From contig NZ_SADR02000016.1 in NCBI RefSeq assembly GCF_004010325.2, forward strand, positions 1 to 58,280: a DNA stretch of 58,280 bases, in the 5' to 3' direction. A program made the translations under genes and the position numbers. Of this stretch, positions 28,357-36,504 are shown one piece after another. Below the pieces are notes generated by a model that searched no databases, had not been told where the DNA came from, and was given only the letters and a program-made list of their open reading frames with translations. The DNA is from Mesorhizobium sp. M00.F.Ca.ET.216.01.1.1. Its GTDB lineage: Bacteria; Pseudomonadota; Alphaproteobacteria; Rhizobiales; Rhizobiaceae. Within the stretch, counting starts at the first letter, position 1, and every line of letters starts with the position of its first letter.

Positions 28357-28425
28357 TTATGAGGCGTCAACCTCGTCGGAAATGAACTCGCTGAACGATG
28401 CAGTCCCTCCTTCGTAAATCAACAC
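28357..28425 (-). CDS. Possible 22-residue leader peptide upstream of the DegT operon
   Basis: GTG 28425, preceded by AAGGG with a 7-base gap, opens a 22-residue frame (MLIYEGGTASFSEFISDEV then DAS) ending TAA 28357. It is acidic and rich in Ser and Glu, with no Cys. A second strong ribosome-like AAGGAGGG lies inside it. It could be a regulatory leader, a peptide substrate for the pathway, or chance. Too short for coding statistics. Confidence 0.25.
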   Translation of the reverse strand: MLIYEGGTASFSEFISDEVDAS

Positions 28426-28789
28426 CTAATAGCCCTTGACAAGAAGGGGAAGTGGTCCTCTGAAATATATTTATGGATATACTATTTATTCTCCGCCGAC
28501 CTTTAGCCTCCTATCTGAGATATTTTAGTATCGGAAGTGACAACGCGAGGTTGCTTTTTCAGCCTCTAGTACCGGCACCATTTAAAAGATAAAAAGCGCA
28601 GCGCGGATGCGCAGGAATATCATCCCGCCAAAGCCGCGGGCCAGATAATCAGCCAACCTTGGCGAGCTGGAAGCACCCCGAGCTTCCGTAATTGGTTGAA
28701 GCACTCGCCGGACCGAGGGCCGGCGTCCAATGTTAGTAGCCCCTTTCGCGAACACTCCGGCTAGTGGGTTTGTGTCAGAATGACCTCCC
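28426..28789. other. Non-coding upstream region of the DegT operon
   Basis: An AT-rich segment (about 28460-28500, with the near-symmetric AAATATATTTATGGATATAC) stands out from the GC-rich surroundings and is the likely promoter or regulator-binding area. No gene seen. Confidence 0.4.
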
Positions 28790-29135
28790 GGGATCGTATT
28801 CTGAGCGCTCAGTGAGGATGTATCTCGTTGTAGTCATCCCACCGGGCGATCTGGCGGAGAACCATGGGTGATCATGCAAGGAGTGATGCGAAGGCAATCA
28901 CGCTTGAAGGTTTTGACCCAGGCTTCCGAAACGTCGCTGGAGTGGGGCGCTTCACGGGCGTGGAGCAAGTAACGCGGTCAGCGCAGAGGCGAAGGCGCGT
29001 GTTCCTTGCCGGTGTAGGGGTGCCATTTTCCGACAGGTCTCGATCGGATGAGGCACCCTCGTCGATCCGAAGCGTGTCTTGACCGCCTCCAGCATCATAT
29101 CGCACGGGACCCGCAGCCCTCCTGCGACGGCCCAA
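28790..29135 (-). pseudogene. IS3-family (IS407-type) OrfB fragment
   Basis: Minus-strand pieces of an OrfB integrase core: MLEAVKTRFGSTRVPHPIE, LSENGTPYTGKEHA (the second catalytic Asp region, here across a frame change), SDVSEAWVKTFKRD (catalytic Glu helix) and YNEIHPH followed by a TGA where Ser is expected (YNEIHPHSAL). Truncated at both ends with several frame changes. Confidence 0.7.
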
Positions 29136-29177
29136 GCCGAATGGCTCAGCTACTCGGCTGATGTCGGCGAAAATCGC

Positions 29178-29855
29178 TCACCAATACTTCTTTGTAAACG
29201 TGAAGTTTGCCAGCTGTCTCCTGCTCATGTTTTGCAAAGCGCGCGACACTGCGCGCTGTTCTACATCAAGGTGGTTAGTCAATGCGGATGCCACTGCGCT
29301 CGTAGTCTTGCCGAGCTGAGGCATTGCGTCAGTTAGCCTTGCAAGACTGGTTCGAAAAGCCGGGGAAAGCTCAGACGCGGTTATTTCCATGCGAAGGGCA
29401 TGAGAGCAGAAACAGAACTTGTCGATGATATGGCAGATTTCGCAATTACATGCCCCCAGAGCTATGTCAGTGAATATTTCTTCCGCTCGAAGAGCGAGCT
29501 CCGTTGGAGATAACTCACCAGAGGGGGCGGTTCGGTCGAGAGGGTGAGTCCGTGTACGAGTTAGGGCGAAGGTAAGTGTTTCGCGCGCCACCACATACGA
29601 GTCCAATAGAACCCACTCGACCAGAGGTCTCGTAAAGTAACCCCTTTGAGGAAAGGACACGATCTTCCCTTCCGCTGCAAGTCGGATAAGTGCTTCGCGT
29701 ATAGGAGTCCGGCCGATGTTGAGGACGGACGCTAGCTCTTTATCGCTGAGATGCTGCCCCGGCATGTGGGATTTGCTGTAGAGCAATTGAAGTACCGCGT
29801 CGTAGGCTGCATCGGCTTTTGCGTTCTTCTTGGCTTCAATAGCCAAACTGGGCAT
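29178..29855 (-). CDS. GntR-family transcriptional regulator
   Basis: Winged-helix GntR domain near the N-terminus (GQHLSDKELASVLNIGRTPI, REALIRLAAEGKIVSFPQRG) followed by an all-helical effector domain like FCD, with Cys/His-rich positions (ACNCEICHIIDKFCFCSHAL) that could hold a metal. The frame opens at 29897; ATG 29855 gives a normal GntR start. It lies upstream of, and in the same orientation as, the five-gene biosynthetic operon, separated by an IS3 relic and about 650 bases, so it is a candidate regulator of that operon. Intact. Confidence 0.8.
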   Translation of the reverse strand: MPSLAIEAKKNAKADAAYDAVLQLLYSKSHMPGQHLSDKELASVLNIGRTPIREALIRLAAEGKIVSFPQRGYFTRPLVEWVLLDSYVVARETLTFALTRTRTHPLDRTAPSGELSPTELALRAEEIFTDIALGACNCEICHIIDKFCFCSHALRMEITASELSPAFRTSLARLTDAMPQLGKTTSAVASALTNHLDVEQRAVSRALQNMSRRQLANFTFTKKYW

Positions 29856-29897
29856 TTCTGTCCGACGACATTGGGCCGCATTTTTGCAGAACCACAT

Positions 29898-30122
29898 CTC
29901 TACGCTTCCCCTTTTTTCGACGTCCTTTGAACGTTCGATTAGCAGAATTTGAGTTTCTGCGGCGTGCTATTTCTCGACATCCGGACATGACGCATGCACC
30001 GCGCGCCGCCTCAGCTGCATACACCATGCGTATGAGGTGTGACCATGGCCAGCCGCGGCGCTCGGATGCGGAAGCCGGTTGTGTGCGTCAAGTTCTGCAA
30101 AAAGGGGCGGCCATGGTGCTGG
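29898..30122. other. Intergenic region between GntR gene and IS256 relic
   Basis: Contains the GntR promoter and presumably the right end of the IS256 element; terminal repeat not resolved. Confidence 0.35.
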
Positions 30123-31215
30123 TCATGCGGCTTGGCGCAGAGTGAGCTTCTTGTGCTCGCGCAGGTCGTCCATGTTGATGTAGCGGTTGGCCTCCATCCA
30201 GTTTTCGTTGGTTTCGACGGCCAGCGCCCTGACGAGGCGTAGGCAGCTCTGTGAGTTTGGAAAGATGCGCACGATATAGGTGCGGCGCCGGATTTCCTCG
30301 TTGAGCCGTTCAAGCATGTTGGTGCTCTTGAGATGCTTGTGGTGCTGGCGTGGCAGACGAAAGAAGGTCAGCGTGTACTCGATGGTCTCCTCCACCCATG
30401 TCGTCAGTCGTGGGTAGCGGGCCGACCATTTGGAAAGCCATGCGGCGAGATCGGCCTTGGCCTCGGCGAGATCGCGCCGGTCGTAGAGCCAGCGCAGTTC
30501 CTGCAGGCAATCGTCGCCATGCTTTCTCGGCAGGTGATCGAGCGCGTTCCTGAGGAAGTGCACGTAGCAGCGCTGCCATGCCGCTTCCGGGATCACCTCG
30601 CCGATCGCCGCGACCAGGCCGGCATGATCGTCTGACACGACCAGCTCGACGCCCTTGAGGCCGCGCGCCTTCAAGCCAACGAGAAAGTCCCTCCAGGCCG
30701 AGCGGCTCTCACGATTGGCCATCTCCACGGCCAGGATCTGACGCCGGCCGTCCCAGTCTATGCCGACAGCGATCAGCACCGCCTGGCTCATGACGATGCC
30801 GGCCTCGCGCACCTTCTCGTAGCGAGCATCGAGGATGAGGTAGGCAAAAGGCTCTTGAAGCGGGCGCTCGGCAAACGCTTTCAGGCTCTCGTCCAGGCGT
30901 TTGTTGATGGCCGAGATGGACGAGGCCGAGAAGGCATGGCCGCACAGCTCTTCCGTTATCGCCTTGACCTTGCGGGTCGACACGCCCTGCACATACATCT
31001 CCGCAAGCGTGGCCACCAAGGCCCGCTCCGAACGCTGGTAACGCTCGAAAAGCTCGGTGGAGAAGCGGCCGGCCCGGTCCTGCGGAACTCGCAGCTCAAG
31101 CTTGCCGACACGGGTGACAAGAGTGCGGCCATAATAACCCGAGCGATAGCCGAGCCGCTCCGGTGTGCGCTCGCCTTTCGAAGCACCCAGAGCCTCTGTC
31201 CATCTCGGCCTCGAG
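30123..31215 (-). pseudogene. IS256-family transposase (second type), N-terminally truncated
   Basis: Mutator-type transposase different from the one at 9 kb. The open part carries EMYVQGVSTRKVKAITEELC, the first Asp in YLILDARYEKVRE, the second in ELVVSDDHAGLVAAIGEVIP and the catalytic Glu in STNMLERLNEEIRRRT, ending TLRQAA. Upstream of 31019 the same frame continues (GYRSGYYGRTLVTRVGKLEL) to a one-base insertion at about 31198, then MLEAEMD in another frame. Beyond about 31215 the sequence is rpiR, so the N-terminus is missing. Catalytic residues are intact but the start is lost. Confidence 0.8.
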
Positions 31216-31282
31216 CATGCGCCACCCCAGAGACTGGCGATTTGTCACGCGTCGTTATTGCAAGCGTATGCGCTCCTCGGTC
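31215..31282 (-). pseudogene. rpiR fragment (distal part) between IS256 and IS66
   Basis: Reads DRGAHTLAITTRDKSPVSGV, the SIS-domain strand and turn that normally follow the segment ending EAVAFLRTGR at 33778. With the IS66 element and one 8-bp duplicate removed, the two parts join in frame. Cut at its distal end by the IS256 relic. Confidence 0.75.
31275..31282. repeat. Left target-site duplication of IS66 copy A
   Basis: CCTCGGTC, identical to 33770-33777. IS66 elements typically duplicate 8 bp. Confidence 0.9.
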
Positions 31283-31366
31283 GTAAGCGGTGTTTCCGGA
31301 CCACCTTTCGGGAGTGGTCGCGATCTGTGAGGTTGCCGATCCTGTATTGGGATCGGAGATCGGCTT

Positions 31367-31801
31367 GTGTCTGGACTTGACCTTACGCTTGACCCGGAGC
31401 GGCAGCTTCGGCGTTTCGAGGTGATCAACGGTGCCGGCGGTCGGCGTCACTGGTCGGTGGATGACAAGGCGCGGATCATCGCGGAGACGCTGGAGCCGAA
31501 CGCAGTCATTTCCGAGGTAGCCCGTCGGTATGGCCTTAGGCCGCAGCAGGTCTTCGCCTGGCGCCGCGAAGCGCGCAAACCGGCCACTTCGGTGCAGCAA
31601 GATTCTCCTGCCTTTGTGCCGGCGGTTTTGGCGGCGGCGGAACCTGTAGCCAGCCGTTCACCGAAGCAGCGGAAACGGCAAGCCACCCGAGGTGCCGGCA
31701 TGATCGAGCTTGAGATCGACGGCGTCTCGATGCGCGTTGGGCGGGGGGCGGATGCCAAGACGGTGGCGGCAGTGATCCGGGCGGTGAAGGGGACGTCGTG
31801 A
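31367..31801 (+). CDS. tnpA: IS66 TnpA accessory protein
   Basis: 144 residues with an N-terminal helix-turn-helix (WSVDDKARIIAETLEPNAVI, then SEVARRYGLRPQQVFAWRRE), typical of the IS66 OrfA/TnpA protein, which is needed for transposition but is not the DDE enzyme. GTG start at 31367 with GGAG about ten bases upstream. Its stop overlaps the tnpB start (GTGA at 31798). The last 70 bases differ from copy B by about ten substitutions. Confidence 0.9.
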   Translation: MSGLDLTLDPERQLRRFEVINGAGGRRHWSVDDKARIIAETLEPNAVISEVARRYGLRPQQVFAWRREARKPATSVQQDSPAFVPAVLAAAEPVASRSPKQRKRQATRGAGMIELEIDGVSMRVGRGADAKTVAAVIRAVKGTS

Positions 31802-32154
31802 TCGGGCCGACGGGTGCGGTCAAGGTCATGGTGGCGACGAAGCCGGTGGACTTCCGCAAGGGTGCGGAGGGATTGGCCGCACTTGTGCGCGAGACCATGG
31901 GCGCTGACCCGTTCAATGGGGCGGTCTATGTCTTTCGGGCCAAGCGGACTGACCGGATCAAGCTGATCTTCTGGGATGGCACCGGGGTTTGCCTCTATGC
32001 CAAGCGTTTGGAGGATGGGGAGTTCCGCTGGCCGAAAGTGCATGACGGCATGATGCGGCTGACGGCCGCGCAACTGTCGGCGCTGCTCGAAGGTCTCGAC
32101 TGGCGGCGTGTCCACGAGGCGCGCCGGACTCGCGTTCCAGCCCAGGCGGGCTGA
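31798..32154 (+). CDS. tnpB: IS66 TnpB protein
   Basis: 118 residues of the IS66 Orf2 family: VKVMVATKPVDFRKGAEGLA, then FRAKRTDRIKLIFWDGTGVC and LYAKRLEDGEFRWP. Required for IS66 transposition, role not understood. GTG start overlaps the tnpA stop, indicating coupled translation. Identical in copy B. Confidence 0.93.
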   Translation: MIGPTGAVKVMVATKPVDFRKGAEGLAALVRETMGADPFNGAVYVFRAKRTDRIKLIFWDGTGVCLYAKRLEDGEFRWPKVHDGMMRLTAAQLSALLEGLDWRRVHEARRTRVPAQAG

Positions 32155-32223
32155 CCCGCGACGAAGTGAATCAGCCTGGATTCCGCTGTCGCGGACTGTC
32201 GGCGAATATGGTCTGATCCGCTC

Positions 32224-33756
32224 ATGGCGATGACGGCTGACCAGCTTCCCGACGATCCGGATGCGCTGAAGGCGATGGTCCTGGCGCGCGACGTCGAGAA
32301 TGCCCGTCTGATTCAGATCATCAAGGAATTGCAGCGTCATCGCTTCGGCCGGCGTGCCGAGACGCTCCCCGAGGATCAATTGCTGCTGGGGCTCGAAGAG
32401 GCCGAACAGATCGAGGCCGCCGGTGACGAAGAGCAGGCACAGACCGCTCTTGGCGAACGTCAGGCGCCTGTCGCCAAGCGCAGGGCGAACCGCGGCGGGC
32501 TGCCACCCCATCTGCCGCGCGTGGAGATGGTCGTCGACATCGAGGATCATGCCTGCCCGTGCTGCCGCAATGGCTTGCATCGGATCGGCGAGGACATGAG
32601 CGAGCGGCTCGACATCGTTCCGGCGCAGCTGCGCGTGATCGTCGTGCGCCGGCCCAAATATGCCTGCCGCGCCTGTGAGGATGTAGTGGTTCAGGCTCCG
32701 GCGCCCGCCCGGCTGATCGAGGGCGGCCTGCCGACCGAGGCGACGGTCGCCCAGGTGCTGGTCTCAAAATATGCTGACCACCTGCCGCTCTATCGTCAGG
32801 CGCAGATCTATGCCCGGCAGGGCATCAATCTCGACCGGTCCACGCTCGCCGACTGGGTCGGCCGCGCCGCCTGGCATCTGCGTCCGGTGCATGAGCGGCT
32901 GCTTGGCAAGCTGAAGTCCTCGCCAAAACTCTTCGCCGACGAGACGACCGCGCCAGTGCTCGATCCCGGCCGCGGCAAGACCAAGACAGGTCAACTCTGG
33001 GCCTATGCCCGCGATGACCGACCTTGGGAGGGGAGCGACCCGCCGGGCGTCGCCTATGTCTATGCGCCGGATCGGAAGGCCGAGCGTCCGATCGCTCATC
33101 TGGTGGGCTTTACCGGAATCCTGCAGGTCGACGGCTATGGCGGCTATCGCGTGCTCGCCGACAAGAGCGGCGTGACGCTCGCCTTCTGCTGGGCACATGT
33201 GCGCCGGCGCTTCTACGAGCTCGCCGCGGCCGGTCCCGCGCCAATCGCCAGCGAGGCGCTGAGACGGATCGCGGAACTCTATCGCGTCGAAGACGACGTC
33301 CGTCGACGATCGGCCGAGCAGCGCCGTGTCGTGCGCCAGGACAGGAGCCGCCCGATCGTCGTCGAACTCGAACCATGGCTTCGCGAAAAGCTCGGGCTGA
33401 TCAGCCAGAAGACAAAGCTCGCCGAGGCGATCCGCTACACGCTCTCGCGCTGGGAAGGCCTCTCGCGCTTCCTTGACGACGGCCGCATCGAGATCGACAG
33501 CAACACCGTCGAACGCTCGATCCGTCCGATCGCGCTCAACCGCAAGAACGCGCTCTTCGCAGGCTCTGACGGCGGCGCCGAACACTGGGCAGTCATCGCC
33601 TCGCTGATCGAAACCTGCAAGCTCAATGGTGTCGAACCGCTCGGCTATCTCGCCGATGTCCTCACCAGGATCGTCAACGGCCACCCCAACAGCCAGATCG
33701 ACGATCTCCTGCCTTGGGTCTACATCAACAAGCTCCAGCTCAAGGCTGTGGCCTAA
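32224..33756 (+). CDS. tnpC: IS66 TnpC transposase (DDE)
   Basis: 510 residues. N-terminal coiled-coil/leucine-rich part (ENARLIQIIKELQRHRFGRR), a zinc-finger-like CPCCRNGLHRIGED and CRACEDVV, the DDE domain with SSPKLFADETTAPVLDPG (first Asp), QVDGYGGYRVLADKSG (second Asp) and NTVERSIRPIALNRKN (Glu), and the C-terminal IS66 tail (LLPWVYINKLQLKAVA). ATG 32224 lies 69 bases after tnpB. Appears intact and identical to copy B. Confidence 0.95.
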   Translation: MAMTADQLPDDPDALKAMVLARDVENARLIQIIKELQRHRFGRRAETLPEDQLLLGLEEAEQIEAAGDEEQAQTALGERQAPVAKRRANRGGLPPHLPRVEMVVDIEDHACPCCRNGLHRIGEDMSERLDIVPAQLRVIVVRRPKYACRACEDVVVQAPAPARLIEGGLPTEATVAQVLVSKYADHLPLYRQAQIYARQGINLDRSTLADWVGRAAWHLRPVHERLLGKLKSSPKLFADETTAPVLDPGRGKTKTGQLWAYARDDRPWEGSDPPGVAYVYAPDRKAERPIAHLVGFTGILQVDGYGGYRVLADKSGVTLAFCWAHVRRRFYELAAAGPAPIASEALRRIAELYRVEDDVRRRSAEQRRVVRQDRSRPIVVELEPWLREKLGLISQKTKLAEAIRYTLSRWEGLSRFLDDGRIEIDSNTVERSIRPIALNRKNALFAGSDGGAEHWAVIASLIETCKLNGVEPLGYLADVLTRIVNGHPNSQIDDLLPWVYINKLQLKAVA

Positions 33757-33769
33757 GAACACCGCTTAC

Positions 33770-33777
33770 CCTCGGTC
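33770..33777. repeat. Right target-site duplication of IS66 copy A
   Basis: CCTCGGTC, matching 31275-31282. Confidence 0.9.
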
Positions 33778-34320
33778 GCGGCCAGTTCTGAGAAAGGCGA
33801 CGGCCTCTCGCTCATATCTTTCATAGGAGATGCCGATAGCATAAGCCGAAGCGTCCAGCCCATGAGCCAGACCGCGAGCGATGTTCACAATCCGGGGTCC
33901 CCAGCCAGATCAGGCGGCTGTGACAGTAGCTCTGCGCAGATTGCGGAGACGCCCATACCAAGAGCTTCGACACGCGTAGCACTCTGTAGTCGCTCCGTCA
34001 GGCGCTCGATCTGGGCGTAGTCGAGAAGGCGAGCTGAGGCCTCAACCGAATGTAGGAAGGCCGCGCTCAGGTTCGCAATTTCCGGTCTTACATGCGAGTT
34101 CAGTGGCGAGGTGCTGTGTCAGTCGCCGGGCTTTATCGCGCTCAATCTCCCCGGTAACGCCACCCTGAACTCGCGAAACCCAGAGAGGCCAAGAGTACGG
34201 CAAAAACGCAAAACCGACGCTTCTCCGCTGTTTGTTTGACTTACGAGTTTGGAGATAGATAAGTCCCCAAGAAGCTCGGGGTTTTAGGCAACAAAATGCG
34301 CGATTCTGGATTGTGAGCTA
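33778..34320 (-). pseudogene. rpiR-family regulator interrupted by IS66 (proximal part)
   Basis: Minus strand: SRIAHFVA, a TAA where Lys is expected, then NPELLGDLSISKLVSQTNS, GEASVLRFCRTLGLSGFREF (HTH) and RRLTQHLATELACKT. After a frame change comes the SIS domain: IANLSAAFLHSVEASARLLD, ATRVEALGMGVSAICAELL, and in another frame ARGLAHGLDASAYAIGISYE up to AVAFLRTGR at the IS66 target site. The HTH is strikingly like that of the intact RpiR at 22660. Already decayed by stop and frameshift in addition to the IS66 insertion. Confidence 0.8.
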
Positions 34321-34452
34321 GGCCCGCTGGCGACCAGACCGCATACCGCATCCCGCACCAAGCTTGATGACCTGTCCGCCATTGCACTGCCCGCCGGGGT
34401 ATGGTGTTCCGGATGCAGGCGCGGGCGGACCGTCCACGCCGCTGCCCTCTTT

Positions 34453-35148
34453 CTACATTGGGCAAAGCAAACCTTTAAGTTCCGCCAAGTTCAGCAACAA
34501 TGCCTCCGGCTCAAAGGTCCGGAGGTCATTCCTCAGTCGACTCGTATGGTGGCGGGCGCCCCCGAATGCGCAGTAGCGCATATTTGCATTTCGCGCGGCA
34601 CTAAGACCGATGACGCTGTCCTCAATGACAAGGCACTCTCTGGCAGACACGCCCATGATTTCCGCCGCCAATAGCAGCACAGAAGGGTCAGGCTTCCGGA
34701 CACCGATGTCATCGGAGGAGAAGAACCGTGAGCCTACAAGCCCCAAGAGATTGGCGGCTCTCATGCGGTGGATGAGTTCGAAACGAGATGTGTTCGATGC
34801 GACACAAAAGGGAATGGAAAGCCACTGGAGCAGTTCAACCGCGCCAGGTGTCGCCGACAGGATCCCAGAGGCGGCCAGCTGGATCTCAGCCGCGGCCGTT
34901 TCCATGAAGTTCTTCGGCAGGCTTACACCGACAAGTCTTTCCAGATGCCGTTGTTGATCGTCTCGCTCAACACCGGAGAGCGTTGCCGTTATTTCATCTG
35001 GATGCACCTGGAAACCTTCCGCGGCAAGTTTTGCCGAAATCACCTCCGATGCTACGATTTCCGTCTCCGCAAGGGTGCCGTCAAAATCGAAGATGATCAG
35101 TCGAGGCCGCGACCGATCGGACGTTTTGATCGATGGTGAAGCCATCAT
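34453..35148 (-). CDS. HAD-superfamily sugar phosphatase / phosphoglucomutase-like (1)
   Basis: 231 residues. HAD motif I LIIFDFDGTLAETE (18-31), motif II CVASNTSR, motif III Lys in GVRKPDPSVLLLAAE and motif IV VIEDSVIGLSAARNA, with an alpha-helical cap between motifs I and II as in beta-phosphoglucomutase and sugar-phosphate phosphatases. Its ATG overlaps the stop of the upstream phosphodiesterase (ATGA), so the two are made together. Expected role: dephosphorylation of the product released by that phosphodiesterase. No export signal; cytoplasmic. Confidence 0.85.
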   Translation of the reverse strand: MMASPSIKTSDRSRPRLIIFDFDGTLAETEIVASEVISAKLAAEGFQVHPDEITATLSGVERDDQQRHLERLVGVSLPKNFMETAAAEIQLAASGILSATPGAVELLQWLSIPFCVASNTSRFELIHRMRAANLLGLVGSRFFSSDDIGVRKPDPSVLLLAAEIMGVSARECLVIEDSVIGLSAARNANMRYCAFGGARHHTSRLRNDLRTFEPEALLLNLAELKGLLCPM

Positions 35149-35927
35149 TTCGGATCACCGGGACGAATGACAGGCAGCTGATCAAGTCCCTCGTGACGAT
35201 GGACAACGACATCCGATCCGTCCAACATGACGACATCGTATGATGGCGCAGCCGCCACAAATATGGGCTTGCCATATTGTTCCCAGTCCAGAACGATATG
35301 CTGCGCCGTGCCACGGCTGGCAGTAAACGATATGCCCGACAAACTGCCTGCTGCAGCAACATGCCGGTGACCAAAGAGCATGTGGCGGACCGATGCGTTT
35401 TTCCGAAGGATGGAAAGGAGCCGATCGGACTCCTTCATATCGCTCGTCTTAAAACAAGGCACATGCAAATCCGCCGGCGTATGGTGCATAGCAACCACGA
35501 CTGGTCGGCCGGCGGCACGGAAAAGCTGGTCCTGCAGCCATTCAAACCTGCCACCGTCAAGACAACCGAAATGGCTGATGTCGTCCTTTGTGTCGAGCAA
35601 GACGACGAGCCAGTCGTGCAAGTCGACAGCCGCCTGAACGAATCCTTCCCCGCCGAATACGCCTCGAAATGCGCCGCGGTCATCGTGGTTGCCGATCGTC
35701 AAATGGACCGGGAGCCGGACCTCCGACAAGATCTCGCGCAAGAGTGCGTAAGCGGCTGGATCGCCTGTATCAGCAAGATCGCCGGTAATAAGGATGAGCT
35801 TGGCATCTGCGTGTACGCGCGAGACATGGTCCAAGGTGTCGCGCAATCTCTGCGCCGGATCGATGCCGTAAAGCGTCTTGCCAGGGGCAACAAAATGAGG
35901 ATCCGTGATATGAATGATTTTCTGCAT
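35145..35927 (-). CDS. Calcineurin-like metallophosphoesterase (GpdQ/CpdA type) (1)
   Basis: About 261 residues from ATG 35927 (MQKIIHITDPHFV); the frame is open to 36023, but the extra N-terminus does not resemble the family. Five metallophosphoesterase motifs are present: DPHF, LITGDLADTGD, TIGNHDDRG, VAMHHTPAD and LFGHRHVA. Class III cyclic-nucleotide/glycerophosphodiester phosphodiesterases have this set. Coupled to the HAD gene by ATGA. Related to the second enzyme at 37233 (shared GIDPAQRLR / GFDPAQRLR), i.e. an old duplication. Substrate inferred to be an imported phosphodiester. Confidence 0.85.
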   Translation of the reverse strand: MQKIIHITDPHFVAPGKTLYGIDPAQRLRDTLDHVSRVHADAKLILITGDLADTGDPAAYALLREILSEVRLPVHLTIGNHDDRGAFRGVFGGEGFVQAAVDLHDWLVVLLDTKDDISHFGCLDGGRFEWLQDQLFRAAGRPVVVAMHHTPADLHVPCFKTSDMKESDRLLSILRKNASVRHMLFGHRHVAAAGSLSGISFTASRGTAQHIVLDWEQYGKPIFVAAAPSYDVVMLDGSDVVVHRHEGLDQLPVIRPGDPK

Positions 35928-36023
35928 TGCTCCACACTCAGATTGGGCCCGACCCTGGGAGGAAGTGGGACAAGAGACCGCTGCTGCGTCAGGCCACTTG
36001 ATTGCCGTCGTTGTGGTGACCAT

Positions 36024-36278
36024 CTATTCCAGGCGTCTGACAGCGAACCGTGAGCAGTGAGGGGTCGACCCTCTCTGCCGCCCGGATCGAGGTGTTCGAT
36101 TCCAAGCAAACAGTTGACCGACGAACGGCCAATAAATGTCGCGAGTTGTAAATGCTCGGGCCGCATAAGGGACCTCGGTCGCTATCGCTTTCGGTTGATC
36201 ATGAAGTAACTCGTCCATCATCGAAACGGTGCCACGGGCCTGTGCTTCGAGCTCCGGTGAGTTCCCCCACGCAGACAC
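36024..36278 (-). CDS. Possible small protein in the phosphodiesterase operon
   Basis: GTG 36278 has a strong AAGGAG five bases upstream and opens 84 codons (MSAWGNSPELEAQARG, then MMDELLHDQPKAIATEVPYA, FVGQLFAWNR...). No family recognised. The C-terminal third is basic and low in hydrophobics and may be out of frame after a frameshift. It fills the otherwise empty 577-base gap between the two phosphodiesterase-phosphatase pairs. A TTGACA lies about 130 bases upstream in the right orientation. Could be a real small gene or the start of a broken one. Confidence 0.35.
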   Translation of the reverse strand: MSAWGNSPELEAQARGTVSMMDELLHDQPKAIATEVPYAARAFTTRDIYWPFVGQLFAWNRTPRSGRQRGSTPHCSRFAVRRLE

Positions 36279-36504
36279 GAATGCTCCTTCTTGACCCTCA
36301 ATTGTAATTTGTGAGCAGCTCGGTCGAACACCGTTGAGTGTCGCTTGCGCGCGCCCGCCCCATGCCGCATCCGCCTGTCAGACTTCGCCGATATCGAATG
36401 CAAGGGAGCTTTGTTCGGATTTATGTCAAGTGGACGGAATCGCCGGGACAGTCGGTATAGGAAGACATTTTTGTGGGGTTGAGTGGATGGGAAGCTGCTG
36501 CAGT

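Larger units (their letters stand above)
31283..33769 (+). mobile_element. Complete IS66-family insertion sequence, copy A
   Basis: 2487 bp, from GTAAGCGGTGTTTCC to the inverted AACACCGCTTAC, with tnpA, tnpB and tnpC in the classic order and a perfect CCTCGGTC duplication on both sides. It sits inside an rpiR gene. Nearly identical to copy B at 55794-58280. It appears capable of transposition. Confidence 0.95.

Noticed and set aside
31447..32580. 377-residue minus-strand frame (also 55958-57091)
   Set aside because: It is the antisense shadow of IS66 tnpA, tnpB and tnpC and appears in both copies only because they are identical.
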